Shown: positions 1 to 5,207 of the stretch, piece by piece
Position numbering within the stretch: the stretch's first letter is position 1
Layout: the number at the start of each line of letters is the position of its first letter
Assembly (NCBI GenBank): GCA_036262095.1
Contig: DATAJQ010000203.1
Coordinates: 1-5,207 of the forward strand
Direction: 5' to 3'
From: Terrimonas_A sp036262095
GTDB taxonomy: Bacteria > Bacteroidota > Bacteroidia > Chitinophagales > Chitinophagaceae
DNA length: 5,207 bases
Notes under the pieces: generated by a model
What the model was told of the DNA's origin: nothing
The model's input: the letters and a program-made list of their open reading frames with translations, nothing else
Databases searched by the model: none
Translations under genes and position numbers: made by a program

Positions 1-33
1 CCTCCGCGAAGGGTAAAGCTAAAAGCGATTTAA
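1..33 (+). CDS. C-terminal tail of upstream gene, probably actB (partial)
   Basis: Frame 1 is open from the window edge and ends at a TAA at 31-33, giving the last ten residues PPRRVKLKAI. One base separates this stop from the actC ATG, as is usual for tightly packed operon genes. In ACIII clusters the gene before actC is actB, the large iron-sulfur/molybdopterin-like subunit, so that identity is inferred from context only. Ten residues are too few to recognise any domain. The other frames are less likely: frame 2 stops at 14-16, and frame 3 would run 46 bases into actC before stopping at 78-80. Confidence 0.4.
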   Translation, partial: PPRRVKLKAI

Positions 34-34
34 T

Positions 35-1489
35 ATGTCATTACTCAGATACGAATCACAGGTCAGACCGCCGATTGTAGATGGAACAAAAGATTATCAT
101 CAGGTAACAGAGGATATCTGCCGCCCGGTGGAAGCCAAGCCGTCCAAATTATGGTGGATAGGATTTCTTATCTCCGTGGGCTTGCTGATCTTCGGTATAG
201 TGTCCGTTACCATGGAGGTGATGTACGGTACAGGGCAGTGGAACCTGAACAAAACAATTGGTTGGGGCTGGGATATCACCAACTTCGTATGGTGGGTAGG
301 TATCGGCCACGCAGGAACCCTGATCTCTGCGATCCTGCTGCTGTTCCGCCAGGGTTGGAGAACCGGTGTGAACCGTGCTGCAGAAGCGATGACCATCTTC
401 GCGGTAATGTGTGCAGGTCAGTTCCCGATCTGGCACATGGGCCGTGTATGGGATGCCTTCTTCGTATTGCCTTATCCAAACACCCGCGGTCCTTTGTGGG
501 TTAACTTCAACTCTCCTCTTCTTTGGGACGTATTTGCGATCTCTACATACTTCACCGTTTCATTATTGTTCTGGTACTCTGGTCTGTTGCCTGACCTCGC
601 TACACTCCGTGACCGTGCTAAACTGAAATGGAGAAAAATGTTTTATGGTGTGGCTGCTTTCGGTTGGACTGGTTCTACCAAACACTGGCAAAGACATGAA
701 GCACTGTCACTCGTACTCGCAGGTTTGAGTACGCCGCTGGTACTTTCAGTACACACGATCGTATCCTTCGACTTCGCCACTTCAGTAGTTCCGGGATGGC
801 ACACTACCATCTTCCCTCCCTACTTCGTTGCTGGTGCGGTGTTCTCCGGTTTTGCAATGGTGCAGACCCTGCTGCTCGTTACCCGTAAAGTGCTGGCGCT
901 GGAAGATTATATCACTATCGAGCACATCGAAGTGATGAATAAGGTAATTGTGTTGACGGGTTCAATTGTAGGTATCGCTTATCTCACCGAATTGTTCATG
1001 GCCTGGTACAGCCACGTAGGATATGAGTGGTTTGCGTTTAAAGAAAACCGTGTGAACCTGAACAGCCCTTACGGATGGAGCTACTGGCTGATGATGGGTT
1101 GTAACGTATTATCACCACAGGTATTCTGGTCAAAGAAACTGCGCCGTAACCTGCTGCTGACTTTCTTCATGAGTATCCTGGTGAATATCGGTATGTGGTT
1201 CGAACGTTTTGTGATCATCGTAACTTCTGTTTACCGCGACTATCTGCCAAGTGCCTGGAGTACTTATTACGCTCCCACTATCTGGGAAGTAGGTTTCTAT
1301 ATGGGTACGTTCGGATTGTTCTTTACCTGTTACTTCCTCTTCTCCAAATTCTTCCCGGTTATTGCTGTGGCGGAGATCAAGCATATCCTGAAGAAAAATG
1401 GTGAAAGCTATAAAGAGAAAATGAATGTGGAAGAAGAAGAAACAGTGGAAGAGTTTGCACATAAAAATTTGCACGACGACCACCACTAA
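35..1489 (+). CDS. actC: ActC, NrfD/PsrC-family quinol-binding membrane subunit of Alternative Complex III
   Basis: This is a 484-residue integral membrane protein of the NrfD/PsrC family and the quinol-oxidising membrane subunit of ACIII. It sits under the iron-sulfur subunit ActB, and menaquinol is oxidised near their interface (known from ACIII structures). I see about ten hydrophobic helices, near residues 39-60, 82-104, 117-138, 163-181, 222-245, 262-284, 301-322, 348-365, 371-393 and 415-437. Family-like polar or charged residues lie within or beside helices: H92 in GHAG, H134 in PIWHMGR, H240 and D246 in SVHTIVSFDF, H256 in GWHTTIFPPY, and E390-R391. I did not assign which of them binds quinol. 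The soluble tail (about 445-484) is acidic (EEEETVEEF) and ends in DDHH. The start is the ATG one base after an upstream stop; there is no clear Shine-Dalgarno, as is normal in Bacteroidota. ActF downstream is a paralogous fold, but position and length support ActC here. Confidence 0.95.
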   Translation: MSLLRYESQVRPPIVDGTKDYHQVTEDICRPVEAKPSKLWWIGFLISVGLLIFGIVSVTMEVMYGTGQWNLNKTIGWGWDITNFVWWVGIGHAGTLISAILLLFRQGWRTGVNRAAEAMTIFAVMCAGQFPIWHMGRVWDAFFVLPYPNTRGPLWVNFNSPLLWDVFAISTYFTVSLLFWYSGLLPDLATLRDRAKLKWRKMFYGVAAFGWTGSTKHWQRHEALSLVLAGLSTPLVLSVHTIVSFDFATSVVPGWHTTIFPPYFVAGAVFSGFAMVQTLLLVTRKVLALEDYITIEHIEVMNKVIVLTGSIVGIAYLTELFMAWYSHVGYEWFAFKENRVNLNSPYGWSYWLMMGCNVLSPQVFWSKKLRRNLLLTFFMSILVNIGMWFERFVIIVTSVYRDYLPSAWSTYYAPTIWEVGFYMGTFGLFFTCYFLFSKFFPVIAVAEIKHILKKNGESYKEKMNVEEEETVEEFAHKNLHDDHH

Positions 1490-1500
1490 GAAGTAAAAAG

Positions 1501-1539
1501 TCAAAATTTTAAAGTCAAAACAGCAGACTTTGATTTTGA
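1501..1539 (+). other. Hairpin just downstream of actC
   Basis: TCAAAAT (1501-1507) pairs with ATTTTGA (1533-1539), and AAAGTC (1511-1516) pairs with GACTTT (1526-1531). A 3/1 internal loop separates the two stems and the terminal loop is 9 nt (1517-1525). The stem is AT-rich and has no U-tract immediately after it, so it does not look like a standard intrinsic terminator. It could stabilise the 3' end of an actC message or mark a processing site. Confidence 0.45.
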
Positions 1540-1581
1540 TCGTAACGAATAAGAATTAAAAAGTAGAAAAGTAAAAACGCT

Positions 1582-1612
1582 TTTGTTTAAAACGGCTCAT
1601 TTTTAACTTTTG
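1582..1612 (+). promoter_or_regulatory. Weak candidate Bacteroidota-type promoter for actD
   Basis: TTTG at 1582-1585 is followed after 18 nt by TAACTTTTG at 1604-1612. This resembles the Bacteroidota -33 TTTG and -7 TAnnTTTG elements, but the -7 element has three rather than two bases between TA and TTTG. The match falls inside a low-complexity repeat, so chance resemblance is likely. If real, it would allow actD-actE-actF transcription independent of actC. Confidence 0.2.
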
Positions 1613-1627
1613 ACTTTTAACTTTTGA
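1601..1627 (+). repeat. Two tandem copies of TTTTAACTTTTGA, 14-bp period
   Basis: TTTTAACTTTTGA occurs at 1601-1613 and again, identical, at 1615-1627, with a single C between them. A related reverse-complement pattern with the same 14-bp period lies on the left side of the gap: TCAAAATTTTAAA at 1501-1513, then TCAAAA beginning at 1515. Arrays of this AAAAGTYAAAAGTT type are, from memory, common between genes in Chitinophaga-like genomes. I could not verify that here. Confidence 0.75.
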
Positions 1628-1628
1628 A
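1618..1628 (+). promoter_or_regulatory. TAACTTTTGAA motif 9 nt before the actD start
   Basis: The 11-mer TAACTTTTGAA ends exactly 9 nt before the actD ATG. The same 11-mer lies exactly 9 nt before the ATG of cytochrome c oxidase subunit II (4244-4254). It resembles neither a Shine-Dalgarno sequence nor an exact Bacteroidota -7 element. A role in transcription or translation start is conjecture; at actD the motif is also part of the tandem repeat. Confidence 0.3.
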
Positions 1629-1637
1629 TTAAAAATT

Positions 1638-2225
1638 ATGTCGGTTAAAAAATTTGTAGTAGGCAACTTTGATGACGAAGCAGTACTTTTTCCTGCAGTG
1701 AAAAAAGTTCGCCGTGCCGGTTATAAGATCCATGATGTTTTCACTCCATTCCCTATCCATGGATTGGATAAAGCAATGGGGTTGAAAGACACCAGCCTTC
1801 ACGTAGCAGGATTTATTTATGGCATCATGGGTACTGCTACTGCTTTAGGCTTTATTACATGGGCATTAACGATCGACTGGCAGGTCAACTTCGGCGGCAA
1901 GCCTTATTTCTCCCTGCCTGCGTGGATTCCCATCACGTTTGAGCTTACAGTACTGTTTGCCTCTGTGGGTATGGTGCTTACTTTCTGCTGGCTTTGTCAA
2001 CTGGCTCCTTTTATCAAGAAGGATCACTTCAATCCCCGCTCTACAGATGATCTGTTTGTAATGGCGGTGGAATGCACAGATAAAACCAACGAGCAGGAAG
2101 CATTGGCATTCCTGAACAGTGTTGGAGCAAAAGATGTATCTGTTCAATACCGCGAAACAGGCTGGTGGCTTGGCCGCTACGACCAGGAAACGGTTAGATA
2201 TGGTAAAAAAGTAGAAGCAGTTTAA
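1638..2225 (+). CDS. actD: ActD, DUF3341 membrane subunit of Alternative Complex III
   Basis: This 195-residue protein matches the DUF3341/ActD family in length and layout. A soluble N-terminal domain of about 50 residues leads to two membrane helices (about 55-77 and 95-121), followed by a soluble C-terminal domain of about 75 residues. The family-typical segment DVFTPFPIHGLDKAMG lies at 33-48, just before the first helix, and GGKPYFSLPAWIPITFE (86-102) connects the helices and enters the second. ActD has no cofactor; in ACIII it is a structural subunit packed against the ActC/ActF membrane core. The ATG follows the AT-rich gap with no Shine-Dalgarno. The gene ends in tandem stops (TAATAA) and actE begins 30 bp later, so these two are almost surely co-transcribed. 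The length is normal and nothing is truncated. Confidence 0.94.
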   Translation: MSVKKFVVGNFDDEAVLFPAVKKVRRAGYKIHDVFTPFPIHGLDKAMGLKDTSLHVAGFIYGIMGTATALGFITWALTIDWQVNFGGKPYFSLPAWIPITFELTVLFASVGMVLTFCWLCQLAPFIKKDHFNPRSTDDLFVMAVECTDKTNEQEALAFLNSVGAKDVSVQYRETGWWLGRYDQETVRYGKKVEAV

Positions 2226-2255
2226 TAATTCAAGAAGAACATTAACAATATACGG

Positions 2256-2915
2256 ATGAAAAAATTTTTGATCATAACAGGATGTGCAGCAGTTACAGCA
2301 CTGGCTGTAAGCTGCAGCAGCCGTAATCCTGGCCGTGCTTATATGCCAGATATGACCTATAGCAGGGCTTATGAAACGTATGCTCCTGTGCAGGAAAGAC
2401 TGGATGCATCTGCAACGCCTGGTGCACAATTCCATGGTGGTCCGGTTGAAGGCACTATTGCCCGTGGCGATATGCTCGGTTCAAAACTGCTGAAAGACAC
2501 TATAGGCTCTTATGCTTCTTCAGCAAGCATAAAAAGCCCGCTGGCTGCTGGTTCATTTGATCTGAAAGAAGCGGAAAGGCTTTACCTCGTTAACTGCGGC
2601 ATTTGTCATGGTTCCAAACTGGATGGTAATGGTCCTCTCTGGAAAGATGGTAGCGGCCCTTATCCTGCAGCGCCTAAAAACCTGATGGGTGATGATATGA
2701 AAGCAACATCTGAAGGAACGATCTTCCATGTTGCCACTTATGGTAAAGGCCAGATGGGCAGCTATGCTTCTCAACTGAGCACTAAACAACGCTGGGAAGT
2801 GGTTGCTTATATCAAATCAAAACAATTCCCGGCTGGCAGCACTGCAAAAGCAGATTCAACAGCAGCAAAAGCACCGAAAGCGGCAGCAGACAGCACAAAA
2901 GCAGCCGTTAAATAA
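2256..2915 (+). CDS. actE: ActE, monoheme cytochrome c lipoprotein of Alternative Complex III
   Basis: This 219-residue periplasmic cytochrome c is the monoheme ACIII subunit that carries electrons out to an acceptor, such as CuA of the oxidase or a soluble cytochrome c. The N-terminus is a lipoprotein signal: MKK, a hydrophobic stretch, then a lipobox-like AVSC with C20 as the likely lipidated residue. The heme-binding motif is CGICH, with C114 and C117 for the thioether bonds and H118 as proximal ligand. M167 in YGKGQMGSYASQL is the best candidate for the distal ligand. The segment NPGRAYMPDMTYSRAYETY (24-42) is typical of ActE N-termini. A low-complexity Ala/Lys/Ser tail (about 194-219) contains two ADST repeats and is probably disordered. 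There is only one CXXCH; the multiheme subunit ActA should lie upstream, outside the window. actF starts 31 bp downstream. Confidence 0.95.
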   Translation: MKKFLIITGCAAVTALAVSCSSRNPGRAYMPDMTYSRAYETYAPVQERLDASATPGAQFHGGPVEGTIARGDMLGSKLLKDTIGSYASSASIKSPLAAGSFDLKEAERLYLVNCGICHGSKLDGNGPLWKDGSGPYPAAPKNLMGDDMKATSEGTIFHVATYGKGQMGSYASQLSTKQRWEVVAYIKSKQFPAGSTAKADSTAAKAPKAAADSTKAAVK

Positions 2916-2946
2916 GAATTATTGAAGAAATTATAAAAGAATACTG

Positions 2947-4194
2947 ATGTCAAACAGGGACCAATTTGTAGCGCCGAAAAGATACAATACCATAGCGATC
3001 GCTTTAATGGCTATTGGGATCTTATCTCTAGTTACATTGTATATCACGCATGGCTCTAAAGATAATCCGCATGACCAGGCAAGGTTCTGGGGCAGCTTGC
3101 TGCAGAACAGCGTTTACTTCCTGCTGATTGTGAATGCAGCAATGTTCTTTATTTGCGCTACCACATTGGCCTGGGGTGGCTGGCAGATGTCTTTCCGCCG
3201 CGTTACAGAAGCAATCACTGCCTGTATCCCGGTATTGGGTGTTATCTGCGGCGCGATATTGTTGTCCATTGCTTTTGGCAGCAATCACGAGATCTACCAC
3301 TGGACGGACGCTGAGCATGTAAAACATGACCCTACACTGCTGCACAAAGCGGGTTTCCTGAATAAAGGATTTTTTGCCATCGTTACTGTTCTTACCATTG
3401 TTCTCTGGTCTGTACTGGGATGGAAAATGAGAAGTCTTTCCCGCAGCCTCGACAACAATCCTATCCCTACAGTAGAAGGAAGAAAGAAGTATATGTTCAA
3501 CAACACTGTTTGGGCAGCGATATACATTGTTGTGTTTGCACTCACTGTAATGTCTTCTATTCCCTGGCTTTGGCTGATGAGCATTGACGCACACTGGTAC
3601 AGCACTATGTATAGCTGGTACACATTTGCAAGCACATTTGTAGCAGGTATCGCTTTAATTACCCTGTTTGTTGTGTTCCTTAAAAACAACGGCTACCTGC
3701 CATATACGAATAAAGAGCACCTGCATGACCTTGGTAAGTTCATGTTTGCGTTCTCTATCTTCTGGACTTACCTGTGGTTCTCCCAGTTCATGCTGATCTG
3801 GTATGCCAACATTCCTGAAGAAACAGTTTATTTCAAAACAAGGGCACAAGGTGAATACAGCGGAGTATACTGGTTAATGTTCATCATCAACTTTGTAGCA
3901 CCGATCCTGATCCTGATGAGCCGTGATTCAAAGAGGAATTATACAACCATTACATTCATGTCATTGCTGATCATTTTTGGCCACTGGCTGGATTTCTTCC
4001 AGATGGTGTTCCCCAGCCCGCTGACTGATGCTGAAACAGGTAAGACATACGTACCAATGATATTGTATGATTTCGGTATCGGTTTAGGTTTTGCCGGCCT
4101 GATCATGTTTGTAACAGGTAAAGCACTGGCGAAAGCGCCACTGCTGGCAAGAAACCACCCGTTAGTGAAAGAAAGCTTGATACACCATACTTAA
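2947..4194 (+). CDS. actF: ActF, NrfD-like membrane subunit (quinol:cytochrome c oxidoreductase)
   Basis: This 415-residue polytopic membrane protein is the second NrfD/PsrC-like subunit of ACIII, often annotated simply as quinol:cytochrome c oxidoreductase. About ten hydrophobic helices are visible, near 12-33, 53-75, 87-109, 138-160, 188-210, 223-245, 263-286, 308-325, 331-355 and 370-393. Polar residues that look conserved lie in WLMSIDAHWYSTMYSWY (209-225; D214, H216) and in HDLGKF followed by WFSQFMLIWYANIPEE (260-265 and 277-292). E291-E292 and H346 in FGHWLDFF are further candidates for proton-path residues. The structures show ActF as a membrane partner of ActC without cofactors, and a proton-conducting role has been proposed; no quinol site can be assigned from this sequence. 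The start is supported by the 31-bp gap after actE and the charged N-terminus MSNRDQF. It is intact and of normal length. Confidence 0.94.
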   Translation: MSNRDQFVAPKRYNTIAIALMAIGILSLVTLYITHGSKDNPHDQARFWGSLLQNSVYFLLIVNAAMFFICATTLAWGGWQMSFRRVTEAITACIPVLGVICGAILLSIAFGSNHEIYHWTDAEHVKHDPTLLHKAGFLNKGFFAIVTVLTIVLWSVLGWKMRSLSRSLDNNPIPTVEGRKKYMFNNTVWAAIYIVVFALTVMSSIPWLWLMSIDAHWYSTMYSWYTFASTFVAGIALITLFVVFLKNNGYLPYTNKEHLHDLGKFMFAFSIFWTYLWFSQFMLIWYANIPEETVYFKTRAQGEYSGVYWLMFIINFVAPILILMSRDSKRNYTTITFMSLLIIFGHWLDFFQMVFPSPLTDAETGKTYVPMILYDFGIGLGFAGLIMFVTGKALAKAPLLARNHPLVKESLIHHT

Positions 4195-4197
4195 ATT

Positions 4198-4229
4198 GTT
4201 TAAGCCTTTTAATCCTTAAACGTTTAAAC
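4198..4229 (+). repeat. Overlapping inverted repeats between actF and the oxidase gene
   Basis: GTTTAAG (4198-4204) is the exact reverse complement of CTTAAAC (4215-4221), with a 10-nt loop. The right arm overlaps a 12-bp perfect palindrome, TTAAACGTTTAA (4216-4227), and an 8-bp one, GTTTAAAC (4222-4229). An outer pair, ATTGTT (4195-4200) and AACAAT (4239-4244), is also complementary, though it shares bases with the left arm. The arms are AT-rich and no U-tract follows, so a strong terminator is unlikely. A regulator site, or an RNA structure separating the act and oxidase messages, is possible. Confidence 0.4.
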
Positions 4230-4243
4230 CCGAATTAGAACAA

Positions 4244-4254
4244 TAACTTTTGAA
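4244..4254 (+). promoter_or_regulatory. TAACTTTTGAA motif 9 nt before the oxidase subunit II start
   Basis: This is the same 11-mer, at the same 9-nt distance from the start codon, as at actD (1618-1628). Here it stands outside any tandem repeat, which makes it the more informative copy. No TTTG-like -33 element lies at the proper spacing upstream, so it is not a clear promoter. Its function is unknown. Confidence 0.3.
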
Positions 4255-4263
4255 CGATAGAAT

Positions 4264-5207
4264 ATGCAAACTTTTTTCATTGTAGCGATTTTGGCATTGG
4301 GCTTCCTGGTTACTTTTCAGATAGCCAAAGCCAGTGAATATGTAGCAGTGCTGCGTGGGGAAGAAAAGACCAGGAAACAGACCAATAAGATCAACGCCTT
4401 TCTGTTGCTGGTTTTCCTAATTGTCGGCCTGATCGGTGTGTTTTATTGCAATGAAAGATTGAAAGGAAAGATCCTGGGTGCGCCTGCATCTGATCACGGT
4501 GTGCATATCGATACCATGTTGTACATCACCATTGCACTCACCGGTATTGTTTTCTTTGCAACACAGATCGCATTATTCTGGTTTTCTTACAAATACCAGG
4601 AGTCTGATAACCGCAAAGCGTTTTACTATCCGCACAACAACAAGCTGGAATTGATCTGGACCGTAATCCCCGCTATTACACTGACCGTACTGGTAGGTTT
4701 TGGTATCTTCTACTGGTTCAAGATCACAGGGGAAGCACCTAAAAATGCAATGGTAGTAGAGGTAACCGGCAGCCAGTTCAAATGGGAATTCCGCTACCCC
4801 GGCAAAGACAATATTCTTGGTAAGAAATATTATAAAGAGATCAACGACGCTAAGAACAATCCGCTGGGTCAGCTTTGGGATGATCCTGCAAACCATGATG
4901 ATATTTATATTGCTGGTGAGCCAATGCACCTTGTAGTGAATAAGCCGATAAAAATGGTGATCGGCGCAAAAGATGTGATCCACGACGTAGGTCTGGCGCA
5001 TTTCCGGATGAAAATGGATGCTGTTCCCGGTACGCCTACCACCATGTGGTTCACGCCTACTAAAACCAGCAAGCAGATGAAAGAAGAAACAGGCAATCCT
5101 AATTTTGTATACGAAATTTCCTGCGATCAGATGTGCGGTAAAGGCCACTGGAGCATGCGCGGTGAAATTGTAGTGGAAACACAGGAAGAGTTTGATCAGT
5201 GGATGGC
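4264..5207 (+). CDS. coxB: Cytochrome c oxidase subunit II, CuA domain (3' end cut off by the window)
   Basis: The frame is open from the ATG at 4264 to the window edge: 314 codons plus two bases, no stop reached. It encodes the CuA subunit of a heme-copper oxidase, which takes electrons on the periplasmic side and passes them to subunit I. Three hydrophobic helices are visible: one at the very N-terminus (about 3-20), extra to the usual two, then 44-62 and 84-108; a further helix at 130-151 precedes the cupredoxin domain. CuA ligands are all present: H240 (DVIH), C287, C291, H295 and M298 in CDQMCGKGHWSM, with Q289 at the position that binds by its backbone carbonyl. E129 in LELIWTVIPA matches the K-channel entrance Glu (bovine E62). 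The usual electron-entry Trp is F172 (GSQFKW). No CXXCH is seen, so no fused cytochrome c up to the cut. It lies 69 bp after actF; subunit I is expected next. Confidence 0.95.
   Translation, partial: MQTFFIVAILALGFLVTFQIAKASEYVAVLRGEEKTRKQTNKINAFLLLVFLIVGLIGVFYCNERLKGKILGAPASDHGVHIDTMLYITIALTGIVFFATQIALFWFSYKYQESDNRKAFYYPHNNKLELIWTVIPAITLTVLVGFGIFYWFKITGEAPKNAMVVEVTGSQFKWEFRYPGKDNILGKKYYKEINDAKNNPLGQLWDDPANHDDIYIAGEPMHLVVNKPIKMVIGAKDVIHDVGLAHFRMKMDAVPGTPTTMWFTPTKTSKQMKEETGNPNFVYEISCDQMCGKGHWSMRGEIVVETQEEFDQWM

Larger units (their letters stand above)
1490..1637. other. AT-rich structured intergenic region between actC and actD
   Basis: This 148-bp gap is unusually long for the cluster; the gaps before actE and actF are 30 and 31 bp. 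It is strongly AT-rich and has no convincing ORF. The left side carries AAGTC-type repeats and the right side their reverse-complement-like TTTTAACTTTTGA copies. The outer segments (about 1491-1520 and 1601-1630) can align as inverted repeats, with about 23 of 30 positions complementary by hand count. It may hold a promoter, a processing site or a dispersed intergenic repeat; the sequence does not decide between them. Confidence 0.7.

Noticed and set aside
1130..1504. - strand frame starting in the actC-actD gap and running into actC
   Set aside because: The predicted N-terminus is Phe/Val-rich only because it is antisense to the Glu/Lys/His-rich tail of ActC; there is no independent support.
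1490..1637. CRISPR array or small RNA gene in the gap
   Set aside because: The repeats are only 13 bp with 1-bp spacing and are low-complexity; there are no unique spacers, no cas genes, and no tRNA-like or other known RNA fold.
1866..2435. 189-codon open frame on the - strand across actD and actE
   Set aside because: It spans two well-supported + strand genes and their gap, and its Cys/His/Arg-rich product is typical of an antisense shadow.
3028..3594. 188-codon open frame on the - strand within actF
   Set aside because: It is antisense to a clear ten-helix ActF, with no domain or start signal of its own.
4198..4221. Intrinsic terminator after actF
   Set aside because: The 7-bp stem is AT-rich and no T-tract follows it, so it lacks the two hallmarks of a rho-independent terminator.
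4573..5148. 191-codon open frame on the - strand
   Set aside because: It lies wholly inside the + strand oxidase subunit II gene, whose CuA ligands and helices are unmistakable; the antisense translation shows no recognisable domain.
1..5207. A previously undescribed system
   Set aside because: Every gene fits the known Alternative Complex III plus heme-copper oxidase cluster of Bacteroidota, with intact genes and no foreign insertions; only the small features listed as findings go beyond it.

Overview
The window is ordinary chromosomal respiratory-chain DNA from a member of the Bacteroidota. The gene content, the weak Shine-Dalgarno signals, the AT-rich intergenic DNA and the moderate GC content suggest the Chitinophagaceae (Chitinophaga-like), but the genus is an inference. 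All genes read on the + strand in one tight cluster, and no mobile element, RNA gene or CRISPR array is visible.

Layout: (1) a short tail of an upstream gene, probably actB, ending at 33; (2) actC (35-1489), an NrfD/PsrC-type quinol-binding membrane subunit; (3) a 148-bp AT-rich gap (1490-1637) with a hairpin and 14-bp-period repeats; (4) actD (1638-2225), a DUF3341 membrane subunit; (5) actE (2256-2915), a monoheme cytochrome c lipoprotein; (6) actF (2947-4194), a second NrfD-like membrane subunit; (7) a 69-bp gap with inverted repeats and a palindrome; (8) cytochrome c oxidase subunit II (from 4264), cut off by the window end.

The act genes encode part of Alternative Complex III (ACIII), which replaces the bc1 complex in these bacteria. 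ActC works with the iron-sulfur protein ActB to oxidise menaquinol, and electrons pass through the heme c proteins ActA and ActE. The next gene encodes the CuA subunit of a heme-copper oxidase. This order matches the known ACIII-oxidase supercomplex arrangement, in which ActE can hand electrons to CuA.

The system itself is known. The points worth a second look are: a Phe in place of the usual electron-entry Trp of subunit II; an 11-bp motif placed exactly 9 nt before two of the start codons; and the structured repeat-bearing gap that splits actC from actD.
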